Shown: positions 7,386 to 14,635 of the stretch, one piece after another | Position numbering within the stretch: position 1 is the first letter of the stretch | How the letters are laid out: the number at the start of each line of letters is the position of its first letter | Assembly: GCA_041652555.1 (NCBI GenBank) | Contig: JBAZHE010000001.1 | Span: 1 to 64,000, forward strand | From: JBAZHE01 sp041652555 | GTDB taxonomy: Bacteria; Patescibacteriota; Patescibacteriia; Patescibacteriales; WJLG01 | Length of the DNA: 64,000 nt | Reading direction: 5' to 3' | Translations under genes and position numbers: made by a program | The notes under the pieces: generated by a model | What the model saw: the letters and a program-made list of their open reading frames with translations, nothing else | Databases searched by the model: none | What the model was told of the DNA's origin: nothing

Positions 7386-7418
7386 AAAACCATCATTTTT
7401 GACAACGATGGTTTTTTT
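7386..7418 (-). terminator. Terminator of the tRNA transcript
   Basis: AAAACCATC / GATGGTTTT stem (9 bp) with a 12-nt loop and T-rich runs on both strands. It lies just 3' of tRNA-Val on the minus strand and separates the tRNAs from trpS. Confidence 0.7.
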
Positions 7419-7420
7419 AG

Positions 7421-7494
7421 TGGGCAATACTGGATTCGAACCAGTGACCTTTACAATGTCAATGTAACGCTCTAACCAACTGAGCTAATTGCCC
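7421..7494 (-). tRNA. tRNA-Val (anticodon GAC)
   Basis: A complete cloverleaf on the minus strand: acceptor GGGCAAT/ATTGCCC, D stem GCTC/GAGC, anticodon stem TTACA/TGTAA with loop TTGACAT (anticodon GAC), variable loop of 5 nt, T arm ACTGG-TTCGAAT-CCAGT, discriminator A. The 3' CCA is not encoded, so a CCA-adding enzyme is needed. It follows tRNA-Ile by 16 nt and probably shares its transcript. Confidence 0.95.
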
Positions 7495-7510
7495 AAAATA
7501 TAAATTGCTG

Positions 7511-7584
7511 TGCGTCCAGATGGACTTGAACCATCGACCCCAGCTTTATAAGAGCTGTGCTCTGACCAACTGAGCTATGGACGC
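7511..7584 (-). tRNA. tRNA-Ile (anticodon UAU)
   Basis: A complete cloverleaf on the minus strand: acceptor GCGTCCA/TGGACGC, D stem GCTC/GAGC, anticodon stem CAGCT/AGCTG with loop CTTATAA, giving anticodon TAT (reads AUA), T arm GATGG-TTCAAGT-CCATC, discriminator A, no encoded CCA. Most bacteria read AUA with a CAU tRNA whose C34 is converted to lysidine by TilS; a genomically encoded UAU tRNA removes that need. All stems pair fully, so a misread anticodon is unlikely. Confidence 0.93.
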
Positions 7585-7605
7585 TTTTAGGCGATAATAT
7601 TTATT

Positions 7606-7634
7606 AATTTAACATTTAAAAACATATTTTTCAA
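7606..7634 (-). promoter_or_regulatory. Putative promoter of the tRNA pair
   Basis: Minus strand TTGAAA (7629-7634), 17 nt, TAAATT (7606-7611). The start point would be about 15 nt before the 5' end of tRNA-Ile. Confidence 0.4.
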
Positions 7635-7659
7635 GAGTGTTAGAAAAGAGCTGAAAAAA

Positions 7660-7688
7660 TTGACAAAATTTGTTTAATATTCAATAAT
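7660..7688 (+). promoter_or_regulatory. Promoter of the RNA methyltransferase gene (leaderless arrangement)
   Basis: Perfect TTGACA (7660-7665), 17 nt, AATAAT (7683-7688), then 7 nt to the ATG at 7696. Transcription should start at the ATG itself. Confidence 0.6.
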
Positions 7689-7695
7689 TTAAATA

Positions 7696-8928
7696 ATGAA
7701 ATACTTCTCTATATTAGGAAACAATCCAGCCTTGTCAGCGGCGGAAATCGCGGCTGCTACTAAAAGCGAAGGATCGATGAAAGTCGCCTCTGGTAATGTT
7801 TTGCTTTGGGAAGGTCCGGCAACGGACGCTAAAAAGTTTATTGGACGTTTGGGCGGAACTATAAAAATCGGCATTATTATTAATGAAGTCAACCGCCATG
7901 ATAATCAAAAAATAAAAGAAGCGGTTTTAAAAATAATTGAAAATGATTTATTAGAAAAAAATTCCAAGGGTAAATACTGCTTCGGATTTTCTTATTACGG
8001 ACGAAGCGGTTTACCGATTTTTCCTCTTGGCTTAGAAATAAAAAAGCTTTTAAAAGAAAAATCAAAAAGTTTTCGCCTAGTAACCAGCAAAGAAAAAACT
8101 TTATCTAGTGTCGTAGTAGAACAAAATAACTTAGTCGGTCGTGGTATTGAAATTGTAATGATAGAGGATGGCGAAATTCTTTATCTGGGAAAAACTTTAG
8201 CCGTCCAGCCGTTTAAAGAATTGTCACATCGCGATTTCGGACGGCCGAGGCGGGATAATCAATCAGGAATGTTGCCACCGAAACTGGCGCAAATAATGCT
8301 AAATCTTTCCGGAAAAATTCCTTGTCATTGTCTGTGCGCTGTTAATGATGCGCCGGAACAATGCCCGATAATTATTGATCCGTTCTGCGGTTCTGGCACG
8401 ATTTTAACTGAGGCCACTTTAATGGGCATAAAGAATTTGATCGGTTCGGATATTTCGGAAAAGGCGATTATTGACACAAAAGATAATTTTACTTGGATAA
8501 AAAATAATTATCAGTCAGCGGTTTTTAACGCTGAACTTTCTAAGACTTCAGCTGAGGATCTTTCTAGAAAAATTCCGGTTGCCTCGGTTGATGCGATTGT
8601 TACTGAGCCATATTTGGGTCCGCAAAGAGGCCGGATAGATTTTGTTAAAACTAAGATTGAATTAGAAAAATTATATTCTAAGGCGATAAGAGAATTTGCT
8701 AAAATTTTAAAAGCGGATGGTATGGTTGTGATGGTTTGGCCTGTTTTTACAGGTCGTGGAACGCATAATTGGGATTTTGTAAGCCCAAATATTTCTGGCT
8801 TTAAAATAGTTAATCCTTTACCAGAAGATTTGCGCGGAGCTCTACGAACAACCGAACGCGGAACAATCATCTATGGTCGCGAAGGACAGAAAGTTTTTAG
8901 AGAGATAGTGGTTTTAAAAAAAGGTTAA
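7696..8928 (+). CDS. TRM11/TrmG10-like RNA methyltransferase
   Basis: A 410-residue SAM-dependent methyltransferase of the UPF0020/TRM11 type, which makes N2-methylguanosine in tRNA in the characterised members. Residues about 1-170 form a THUMP-like or related RNA-binding part; QPFKELSHRDFGRPRRD precedes the catalytic domain; DPFCGSGT (228-235) is SAM motif I; DAIVTEPYLG is the D/NPPY-like catalytic motif, here TEPYLG. A short Cys-rich stretch (IPCHCLCAVNDAPEQCP) between the two is not typical and looks inserted. The exact target nucleotide is not known. Confidence 0.8.
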   Translation: MKYFSILGNNPALSAAEIAAATKSEGSMKVASGNVLLWEGPATDAKKFIGRLGGTIKIGIIINEVNRHDNQKIKEAVLKIIENDLLEKNSKGKYCFGFSYYGRSGLPIFPLGLEIKKLLKEKSKSFRLVTSKEKTLSSVVVEQNNLVGRGIEIVMIEDGEILYLGKTLAVQPFKELSHRDFGRPRRDNQSGMLPPKLAQIMLNLSGKIPCHCLCAVNDAPEQCPIIIDPFCGSGTILTEATLMGIKNLIGSDISEKAIIDTKDNFTWIKNNYQSAVFNAELSKTSAEDLSRKIPVASVDAIVTEPYLGPQRGRIDFVKTKIELEKLYSKAIREFAKILKADGMVVMVWPVFTGRGTHNWDFVSPNISGFKIVNPLPEDLRGALRTTERGTIIYGREGQKVFREIVVLKKG

Positions 8929-8947
8929 AATAAAAATATAAGATTTT

Positions 8948-10117
8948 TTAAAAGTTGTTTTGGTTGATTTTTTTGTCTATTAAAGCGATAATTTCTTCTT
9001 TGATTTCTTCTAGCTTTAACTTACTGTCAATTTCTACCATTCGTTCATCGCCACACGGGTTATGATCTTTCATTAAATCCAGCAAATTAATATTTTTTGG
9101 TGAATGAATAAGTGAGCGGATAGACGGCTGGCCATTTTGTCCCTCAACTTCATAAAAAATTATTATAATTTTCACTTCCGGTAGGTTGGAAGCGAGTTCA
9201 TCGGCGATTTCCGCCAGATCATTTTTATCCGCGCCGGTTTTAAGAAAATCATTACGCATGACCACTGACCAAACCACCTGTTGTCCGCTGGTGCCGGTTA
9301 AACGCGAGAGAACAACGCCACAAAGTTTTAAGGCGCCTAAGTGACGAGAACGATAGAGTTTGTTGACGATCTCTTCGCGCCGTGCTTCGTGTGAGATAAG
9401 ATGCGAAGTGGCCGAGAGCGCGTCTGGCGTTAAATTGGCGTTTCGGAAATTGCGCGTTTTGGCAATAATTCCGGTTAAAAGACAAGTGGCGATATCAGCA
9501 TCTAAAACATCTTTTTCACAAGCTTTAAAAAGTGAAAGAAGCATCTCTGAAGTGGAAACAGCATTTATTTTTATCAAATTTATCTGACCGTATTCTTCAT
9601 TCCCTCCGCGATGGTCAATATTAATAATGGGCGTTTCGTAAAAAAATTGAGCGTTGTCAGAAAAAAGCGAGCCCAATGATTCTAAATCTGGTGTGTCCAG
9701 AGTGATAATTAAATCGTATTTTTTCCCCTCAGATTCTATTTTTACATCAGCCGGCGAGAAGTTGCCACTCTTGGGCGAGATGATGAATTTGACCGCGTTT
9801 TCTTCAGAACGATATTTTATTCCTTTAACAGAGGCATGTGTCGTGTCCAGTGAAATAACAAATTTATTCAAGTCTCTAATAGTACGCTGAATTTCACTGA
9901 AAGCTGGCAAAAAAGAATAGGCCTTGCTTTTGGCCTCAAGATTGGAGCTGTCAGTTTTTCCGGCGGCTAATTCAACTTTTTTGCCGGTTTTTTTCAAAAA
10001 TAAATACATAGCCAAACCACTGGCAATGGCATCACCATTCCAATTAGCCGGAAAAACCACCAAAATATTGTTGGCTTTTTTTATTTGCTCAAAAATTTGT
10101 TCTTCACTAGAAAGCAT
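8948..10117 (-). CDS. DHH-family phosphoesterase-like protein, degenerate active site
   Basis: A 389-residue protein with DHH (about 20-170) and DHHA1-like (about 290-385) parts, like NrnA oligoribonuclease/pAp phosphatases. However the metal ligands are altered: the usual HxNPDGDAIGS stretch reads FPANWNGDAIAS, and the DHH triad reads DHRGG. A later Asp (VISLDTTH, LDTPD) is kept. It may be inactive or use other chemistry. ATG 10117 is preferred to the in-frame ATG at 10159, because the extra 14 residues are encoded by the palindromic element 10129-10157. Transcribed convergently with the methyltransferase gene. Confidence 0.7.
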   Translation of the reverse strand: MLSSEEQIFEQIKKANNILVVFPANWNGDAIASGLAMYLFLKKTGKKVELAAGKTDSSNLEAKSKAYSFLPAFSEIQRTIRDLNKFVISLDTTHASVKGIKYRSEENAVKFIISPKSGNFSPADVKIESEGKKYDLIITLDTPDLESLGSLFSDNAQFFYETPIINIDHRGGNEEYGQINLIKINAVSTSEMLLSLFKACEKDVLDADIATCLLTGIIAKTRNFRNANLTPDALSATSHLISHEARREEIVNKLYRSRHLGALKLCGVVLSRLTGTSGQQVVWSVVMRNDFLKTGADKNDLAEIADELASNLPEVKIIIIFYEVEGQNGQPSIRSLIHSPKNINLLDLMKDHNPCGDERMVEIDSKLKLEEIKEEIIALIDKKINQNNF

Positions 10118-10128
10118 TTTCTTAATCG

Positions 10129-10157
10129 TAGGATAGGAATAGGGCTCGGCCCTATTC
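10129..10157. repeat. Short palindromic element, GTAGGA...AGGGC type
   Basis: GAATAGGGC (10137-10145), TCG, GCCCTATTC (10149-10157), preceded by CGTAGGATAG. The same pattern (CGTAGGAACAGGGC... GCCCTGTTC) occurs at 63199-63224 inside a coding region. Confidence 0.55.
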
Positions 10158-10317
10158 AAATGGGTCTAAAATTTTACTAAAAAATTAATATTATAGGTAT
10201 TAAACACTCCTGTCAATCTTAATAATACATCATAATATTATACAAGTTATTATCTTTAAAAACAACAGATTATTAGTTTTTTAGTTAATAATTTATTCTT
10301 TATCATTGACTTCTGCC

Positions 10318-10346
10318 TTGCCAAAAGCCTTTTGCTTTGATAATAT
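10318..10346 (+). promoter_or_regulatory. Putative promoter of valS
   Basis: TTGCCA (10318-10323), 17 nt, TAATAT (10341-10346); about 30 nt of leader before the ATG at 10382. The rest of 10160-10317 is AT-rich and shows no gene. Confidence 0.4.
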
Positions 10347-10381
10347 TGTATTATAAAATAAGGAAATAACAGTATTTTAAT

Positions 10382-13018
10382 ATGTCAGAAGAATTTGAAA
10401 AACAATATAATCCGTCTGACTATGAGGACACTGTCAATAAAGAATGGGAAGATTCGGGGTTTTTTAATCCGGATAATTTAAATTTGAGTGACAAGGCTGA
10501 GTCTTATACTATTGTTTTGCCTCCGCCGAATGTGACTGACAAATTGCATGTCGGGCACGCTTCTATGATTGCGATTGAAGATTTATTGATTCGTTATAAA
10601 AGAATGAATGGTTTTCGCGCTCTCTGGATTCCTGGCACTGATCACGCCGCCATTGCCACTCAAAACGTCGTAGAAAAAAGATTATTCAAAGAAACAGGAA
10701 AAACTCGCCACGACCTAGGGCGAGAAGATTTTTTAACCAAAGTCAATGATTTTGCCTTAGGCACTCAAGAAACCATTTTAAACCAAATCAAAAAAATGGG
10801 CGCCTCTATGGATTGGTCACGCCTAGCTTTTACTTTGGACGAACAACGCGGACAAGCTGTCAAAAAGATGTTTATTGATATGTATAACGACGGTATAATT
10901 TACCGCGGCGAACGCGTAGTCAACTGGTGCCCTCGCTGTCAATCAACTCTGGCTGATGATGAAATTGAATACAGGGAACAAGCCACCAAGCTCTATACTT
11001 TTAAATATTCCGCCGATTTTCCAATAACCATTTCCACTACTCGCCCAGAAACAAAACTCGGTGATACCGCCGTGGCTGTTAACCCAAAAGATGAACGCTA
11101 CAAAAAATATATCGGCCAAACTTTTAAAGTTGATTTTGTCGGTATACCTTTGAATATAAAAATCATTACTGACATCGGAGTAGAAATGGAATTTGGCACT
11201 GGCGCTCTCGGTGTTACTCCAGCGCATTCCATGGTTGATTATCAAATGTCTTTAAAAAATGATTTGGCAATGATAAAAGTCATTGATGAAAATGGCAAAA
11301 TCCATAATGGTTTTGGAGAATATTCCAGCTTAAGCGTTGCTGAGGCACGTGAAAAAGTTGTAGAAAATTTACGCACTCAAGGCTTAATGATTAAAGAAGA
11401 AGAAATACAAAATAATTTATCTGTTTGTTATCGCTGTGACACTGGCATTGAACCAATTCCTTCCAAACAATGGTTTATTAATGTTGATAAAAAATTAGAA
11501 CGCCTAGGCAACAAATCCTTAAAAGAAATTTCCCTAGAAGCGGCTGAAAAAAATGAAATAAACTTTACCCCCGAAAGATTTAAAAAAACCTATATTGACT
11601 GGATGAATAATTTGCACGACTGGTGCATCTCCCGCCAAATTTGGTACGGACATCGCATTCCTGCTTGGTATAAAAAATCAAAGGGAGAAGTTTTTGTTGG
11701 TGAAAATGCACCAGAAGGAAATGACTGGACTCAAGATGAAGACACCCTAGATACTTGGTTCTCATCAGGTATGTGGACTTTTTCAACACTTGGTTGGCCG
11801 GATAATTTTAAAGATGGCAAAAAAATAAACGAACTAGCCAAATTTCATCCAACACAACTTTTAGATACGGGCTCAGAAATTATTACTCTTTGGGTTTCTA
11901 GAATGATTTTGATGTCTTACTATGCTCTAGGAGAAAAACCATTCTCTAATGTTTATCTCCACGGTATGATTTTGGATGAAAAAGGTAAAAAAATGTCTAA
12001 GTCCAAAGGCAACGGCATTGATCCATTAGAAGTTATCGCTAAATACGGCAACGACGCCTTACGCTTGGCTTTGCTCATCGGCTCAACCCCAGGAAATAAC
12101 GCAAAAATGTCCTGGGAAAAAATTGAAGCCCAAAGAAATTTTGTTAATAAACTTTGGAACATAGCCAGATATATAATTATAAATTATGAATTATTAATTA
12201 TAAATGAAATTCCAGAGGTGAATGAAAAAGATTTAACAGCAGCCGATGAATGGATTATTTATCAACTCAACACTCTAAAATTAGGCGTCATTGAAGACAT
12301 TGATAATTTTTCTTTTTCTCAAGCTGGCGAAAAATTAATTGATTTTATTTGGAATGATTTTGCTGATTGGTATTTAGAGGTTTGTAAATTTGAAAATGGT
12401 AATAGTAAAAAACCGATTTTAATTTATATTCTTAGGAGTATTTTAAAACTTTTACATCCTTTTGCTCCATTTGTAACTGAAGTAATATGGAAAAAATTTA
12501 ACGCCTCCTTGTTGATGGTAGAAAAATATCCCGTAGCCGGATCTGGCGCCGGAGCTATTAAAGGAGGCTTTAATATAATAAAAAATATTGTTACGACCAT
12601 TCGTAATGCTCGTAGTGAAAATAAAGTTGAGCCAGCTAAAAAAGTTGAGGCGATTATTTATGCTGGAGAAAATTTTGAATTAATCAAACAAAATGAGATA
12701 ATAATAAAGAGTTTAAAAACTGGAATTAACGATTTGAAAATATTAAAAAAAGGCGAAAAAATTCCTGACGCCATTTATGTCGCCGTTGGTGAAATTGAGA
12801 TATACTTAATAGGTGCGATTGATACAGCCAAAGAAAAAGCTCGTTTAGAAAAAGAAATTGCCAATCTAGAAAAATTTGTTTCCGCTTTGAATGGAAAATT
12901 ATCCAACAAAGAATTCGCCGAAAAAGCCCCAGAAAAAGTAGTAACAATTGAAAAAGAAAAATTAACCAAAGCCGAAACAGAATTATCAAAACTAAAAGAG
13001 CAACTACTTAAAATCTAA
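10382..13018 (+). CDS. valS: Valyl-tRNA synthetase
   Basis: Class Ia synthetase of 878 residues, normal length. HIGH motif is HVGH at 56-59 in PPPNVTDKLHVGHA; KMSKSKGNGIDP is the KMSKS loop; the CP1 editing domain includes STTRPETKLGDTAV and FGTGALGVTPAH. Cysteine pairs WCPRC and CYRC suggest zinc binding. The C-terminus is the family's coiled coil (about residues 810-878). Between the catalytic and anticodon-binding domains an AT-only stretch (12170-12210) encodes IIINYELLIINE and looks like an inserted repeat in a variable linker. Confidence 0.97.
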   Translation: MSEEFEKQYNPSDYEDTVNKEWEDSGFFNPDNLNLSDKAESYTIVLPPPNVTDKLHVGHASMIAIEDLLIRYKRMNGFRALWIPGTDHAAIATQNVVEKRLFKETGKTRHDLGREDFLTKVNDFALGTQETILNQIKKMGASMDWSRLAFTLDEQRGQAVKKMFIDMYNDGIIYRGERVVNWCPRCQSTLADDEIEYREQATKLYTFKYSADFPITISTTRPETKLGDTAVAVNPKDERYKKYIGQTFKVDFVGIPLNIKIITDIGVEMEFGTGALGVTPAHSMVDYQMSLKNDLAMIKVIDENGKIHNGFGEYSSLSVAEAREKVVENLRTQGLMIKEEEIQNNLSVCYRCDTGIEPIPSKQWFINVDKKLERLGNKSLKEISLEAAEKNEINFTPERFKKTYIDWMNNLHDWCISRQIWYGHRIPAWYKKSKGEVFVGENAPEGNDWTQDEDTLDTWFSSGMWTFSTLGWPDNFKDGKKINELAKFHPTQLLDTGSEIITLWVSRMILMSYYALGEKPFSNVYLHGMILDEKGKKMSKSKGNGIDPLEVIAKYGNDALRLALLIGSTPGNNAKMSWEKIEAQRNFVNKLWNIARYIIINYELLIINEIPEVNEKDLTAADEWIIYQLNTLKLGVIEDIDNFSFSQAGEKLIDFIWNDFADWYLEVCKFENGNSKKPILIYILRSILKLLHPFAPFVTEVIWKKFNASLLMVEKYPVAGSGAGAIKGGFNIIKNIVTTIRNARSENKVEPAKKVEAIIYAGENFELIKQNEIIIKSLKTGINDLKILKKGEKIPDAIYVAVGEIEIYLIGAIDTAKEKARLEKEIANLEKFVSALNGKLSNKEFAEKAPEKVVTIEKEKLTKAETELSKLKEQLLKI
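12170..12210. repeat. AT-only repeat within valS
   Basis: About 40 bp built from AATTATAAATTATGAATTATT-like units with near-palindromic character, translated in frame as IIINYELLIINE. It lies in a linker that varies between ValRS proteins, so insertion is tolerated. A chance low-complexity stretch is also possible. Confidence 0.4.
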
Positions 13019-13042
13019 AATTACGATTTGAGATTTACTGCT

Positions 13043-13453
13043 ATGACTTTGAAAAACTATTTAATCCTAATGTCTACAATGACAGTTATCTGTCTGGGTG
13101 TTTTTGTTTCTGTTCTTTTGATTATTGATCCATTTTCCACTAATTACATCGGTTTTATTTTATTTTATATCTCTCTTTTTTTAGCACTCTCCGGAGTCTT
13201 TTCTTTGCTCGGATTTTTTGCTCGCTTTATTCTTTTCCGCCAAGCTTTAGTTTTCCGTTTAGTCGCTGACGCTTTCCGTCAAGCAATTCTTTTATCCTTA
13301 ACACTCTGCGCTGCCCTCTTTCTCCTCTCCCGCGACCTTTTCAATTGGCTTAATTTCATTCTACTTTTAGGTGTTGCTGTCATCCTAGAATACATCCTTT
13401 TATCAGGCAACCGCCCTCGCCGCTACCGCACACCAGTAATAGATGAAAATTAA
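13043..13453 (+). CDS. Four-helix membrane protein, hypothetical
   Basis: A 136-residue protein with four hydrophobic segments (about residues 6-27, 36-60, 79-100, 104-121), an arginine-bearing loop (FARFILFRQALVFRLVADAFRQ) and a basic tail (GNRPRRYRTPV). No family name can be given from sequence alone. It lies 24 nt after valS and before pheS, on the same strand. ATG 13043 is chosen; an in-frame TTG at 13028 is possible but lies close behind the valS stop. Confidence 0.65.
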   Translation: MTLKNYLILMSTMTVICLGVFVSVLLIIDPFSTNYIGFILFYISLFLALSGVFSLLGFFARFILFRQALVFRLVADAFRQAILLSLTLCAALFLLSRDLFNWLNFILLLGVAVILEYILLSGNRPRRYRTPVIDEN

Positions 13454-13487
13454 AATTAATTTTTAGAATAACTATTTACACCCAAAA

Positions 13488-13537
13488 ACACACCCCGTCG
13501 CGGATTACCGCGCCACCCCTCTTGCTAGAGGGGATTA
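13488..13537 (-). repeat. Palindromic element family 1, copy A
   Basis: Reverse-oriented copy. On the minus strand it reads TAATCCCCTCTAG, then AAGAGGGGTGGC, GCGGTAATCCGC hairpin, then ACGGGGTGTGT. It fills the valS-operon/pheS gap, 13 nt before the pheS ATG. See copies at 19161, 49568, 51338, 58726, 59072 and 62895. Confidence 0.8.
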
Positions 13538-13549
13538 AAAGTTAATTAT

Positions 13550-14578
13550 ATGAAAGAAAAATTGGAAAATTTAAAAAAAGAAATTTTGGAACAGCTTGGT
13601 AAAATAGCTGACGGCCAAGCTTTGCAAGATTTTGAAAATAAATACCTTTCCCGAAAAGGTGAAATTTCTAGTATCTTGCGTGGCCTTAAAGACTTAGGCG
13701 ACAAAGAAAAAAAGGAAATCGGTGAATTAGCCAACAGCATAAAAACTGATGTTTATTCAGAGTTTGAAAAAATCAAAACAACCATTTCTGGACAAAAAAC
13801 AGCCGACGCCTCCCTAGACGTCACCCTGCCTGGCAAAAAAATCCCAGCCGGTCATATGCACCCTCTCTCACAAGTGCAATACGAACTAGAAGACCTTTTT
13901 ACTTCTATGGGTTTTATGGTTTTGGATGGACCAGAGTTAGAAAGTGATTATTATAATTTTGAAGCTTTAAATATTCCCAAAACTCACCCCGCTCGCGACA
14001 TGCAAGACACTTTTTATATTGATAAAAAGAATGACGATGGCGAATATGATTTATTAATGAGAACTCATACTTCCCCGGTCCAAATTCGCGCGATGCAAAA
14101 ATACGGTGCGCCTCTTAAAGCGATTATTCCCGGACGTTGTTTTCGCTCGGAAGCGACTGATGCCCGCCATGAACACACGCTATATCAGATGGAAGGAATT
14201 TTGATTGATAAAGATATTAATTTTTCTCACCTTAAAGGAGTTTTAGAATTAGTTGGAAAAAAATTATTCGGCCCAGAAACCAAATTGCGGATGCGCCCAA
14301 AATTCTATCCATTTGTTGAGCCAGGCACAAACGGCGAATATACTTGTTCATTATGTGGCGGCAAAGGTTGCCGAGTCTGCAAAAATTCCGGCTGGCTAGA
14401 AGTAATCGGCGCCGGCCTAATCCACCCCGAAGTCCTACGTGCTGGTGGCCTTGATCCAGAAATCTACTCCGGCTTCGCCTTCGGTTTCGGCCTATCTCGC
14501 CTAGCCCAATTAAAATACGGAATCGACGACGCCCGTTTGGCTTTAAGCGGAGACATTCGTTTCCTTTCTCAATTTTAA
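13550..14578 (+). CDS. pheS: Phenylalanyl-tRNA synthetase alpha subunit
   Basis: Class IIc synthetase alpha chain, 342 residues, with an N-terminal coiled coil (1-80), then the catalytic domain. MHPLSQVQYELEDLF begins motif 1; PGRCFRSEATDARHEHTLYQ contains motif 2 with its arginine; FGFGLSRLAQLKYGIDD is motif 3. A cysteine cluster, CSLCGGKGCRVC, lies between motifs 2 and 3 and may bind zinc. It forms the (alpha-beta)2 enzyme with pheT just downstream. Confidence 0.97.
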   Translation: MKEKLENLKKEILEQLGKIADGQALQDFENKYLSRKGEISSILRGLKDLGDKEKKEIGELANSIKTDVYSEFEKIKTTISGQKTADASLDVTLPGKKIPAGHMHPLSQVQYELEDLFTSMGFMVLDGPELESDYYNFEALNIPKTHPARDMQDTFYIDKKNDDGEYDLLMRTHTSPVQIRAMQKYGAPLKAIIPGRCFRSEATDARHEHTLYQMEGILIDKDINFSHLKGVLELVGKKLFGPETKLRMRPKFYPFVEPGTNGEYTCSLCGGKGCRVCKNSGWLEVIGAGLIHPEVLRAGGLDPEIYSGFAFGFGLSRLAQLKYGIDDARLALSGDIRFLSQF

Positions 14579-14635
14579 AATTTATTCACTAGAAACTAAA
14601 AATTGTTTAAAAATTGAAAATTAAAAATTATTTGT

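Noticed and set aside
10306..10344. TTGACT...GATAAT promoter before valS
   Set aside because: Spacing of 27 nt is too long; the TTGCCA-17-TAATAT pair is better.
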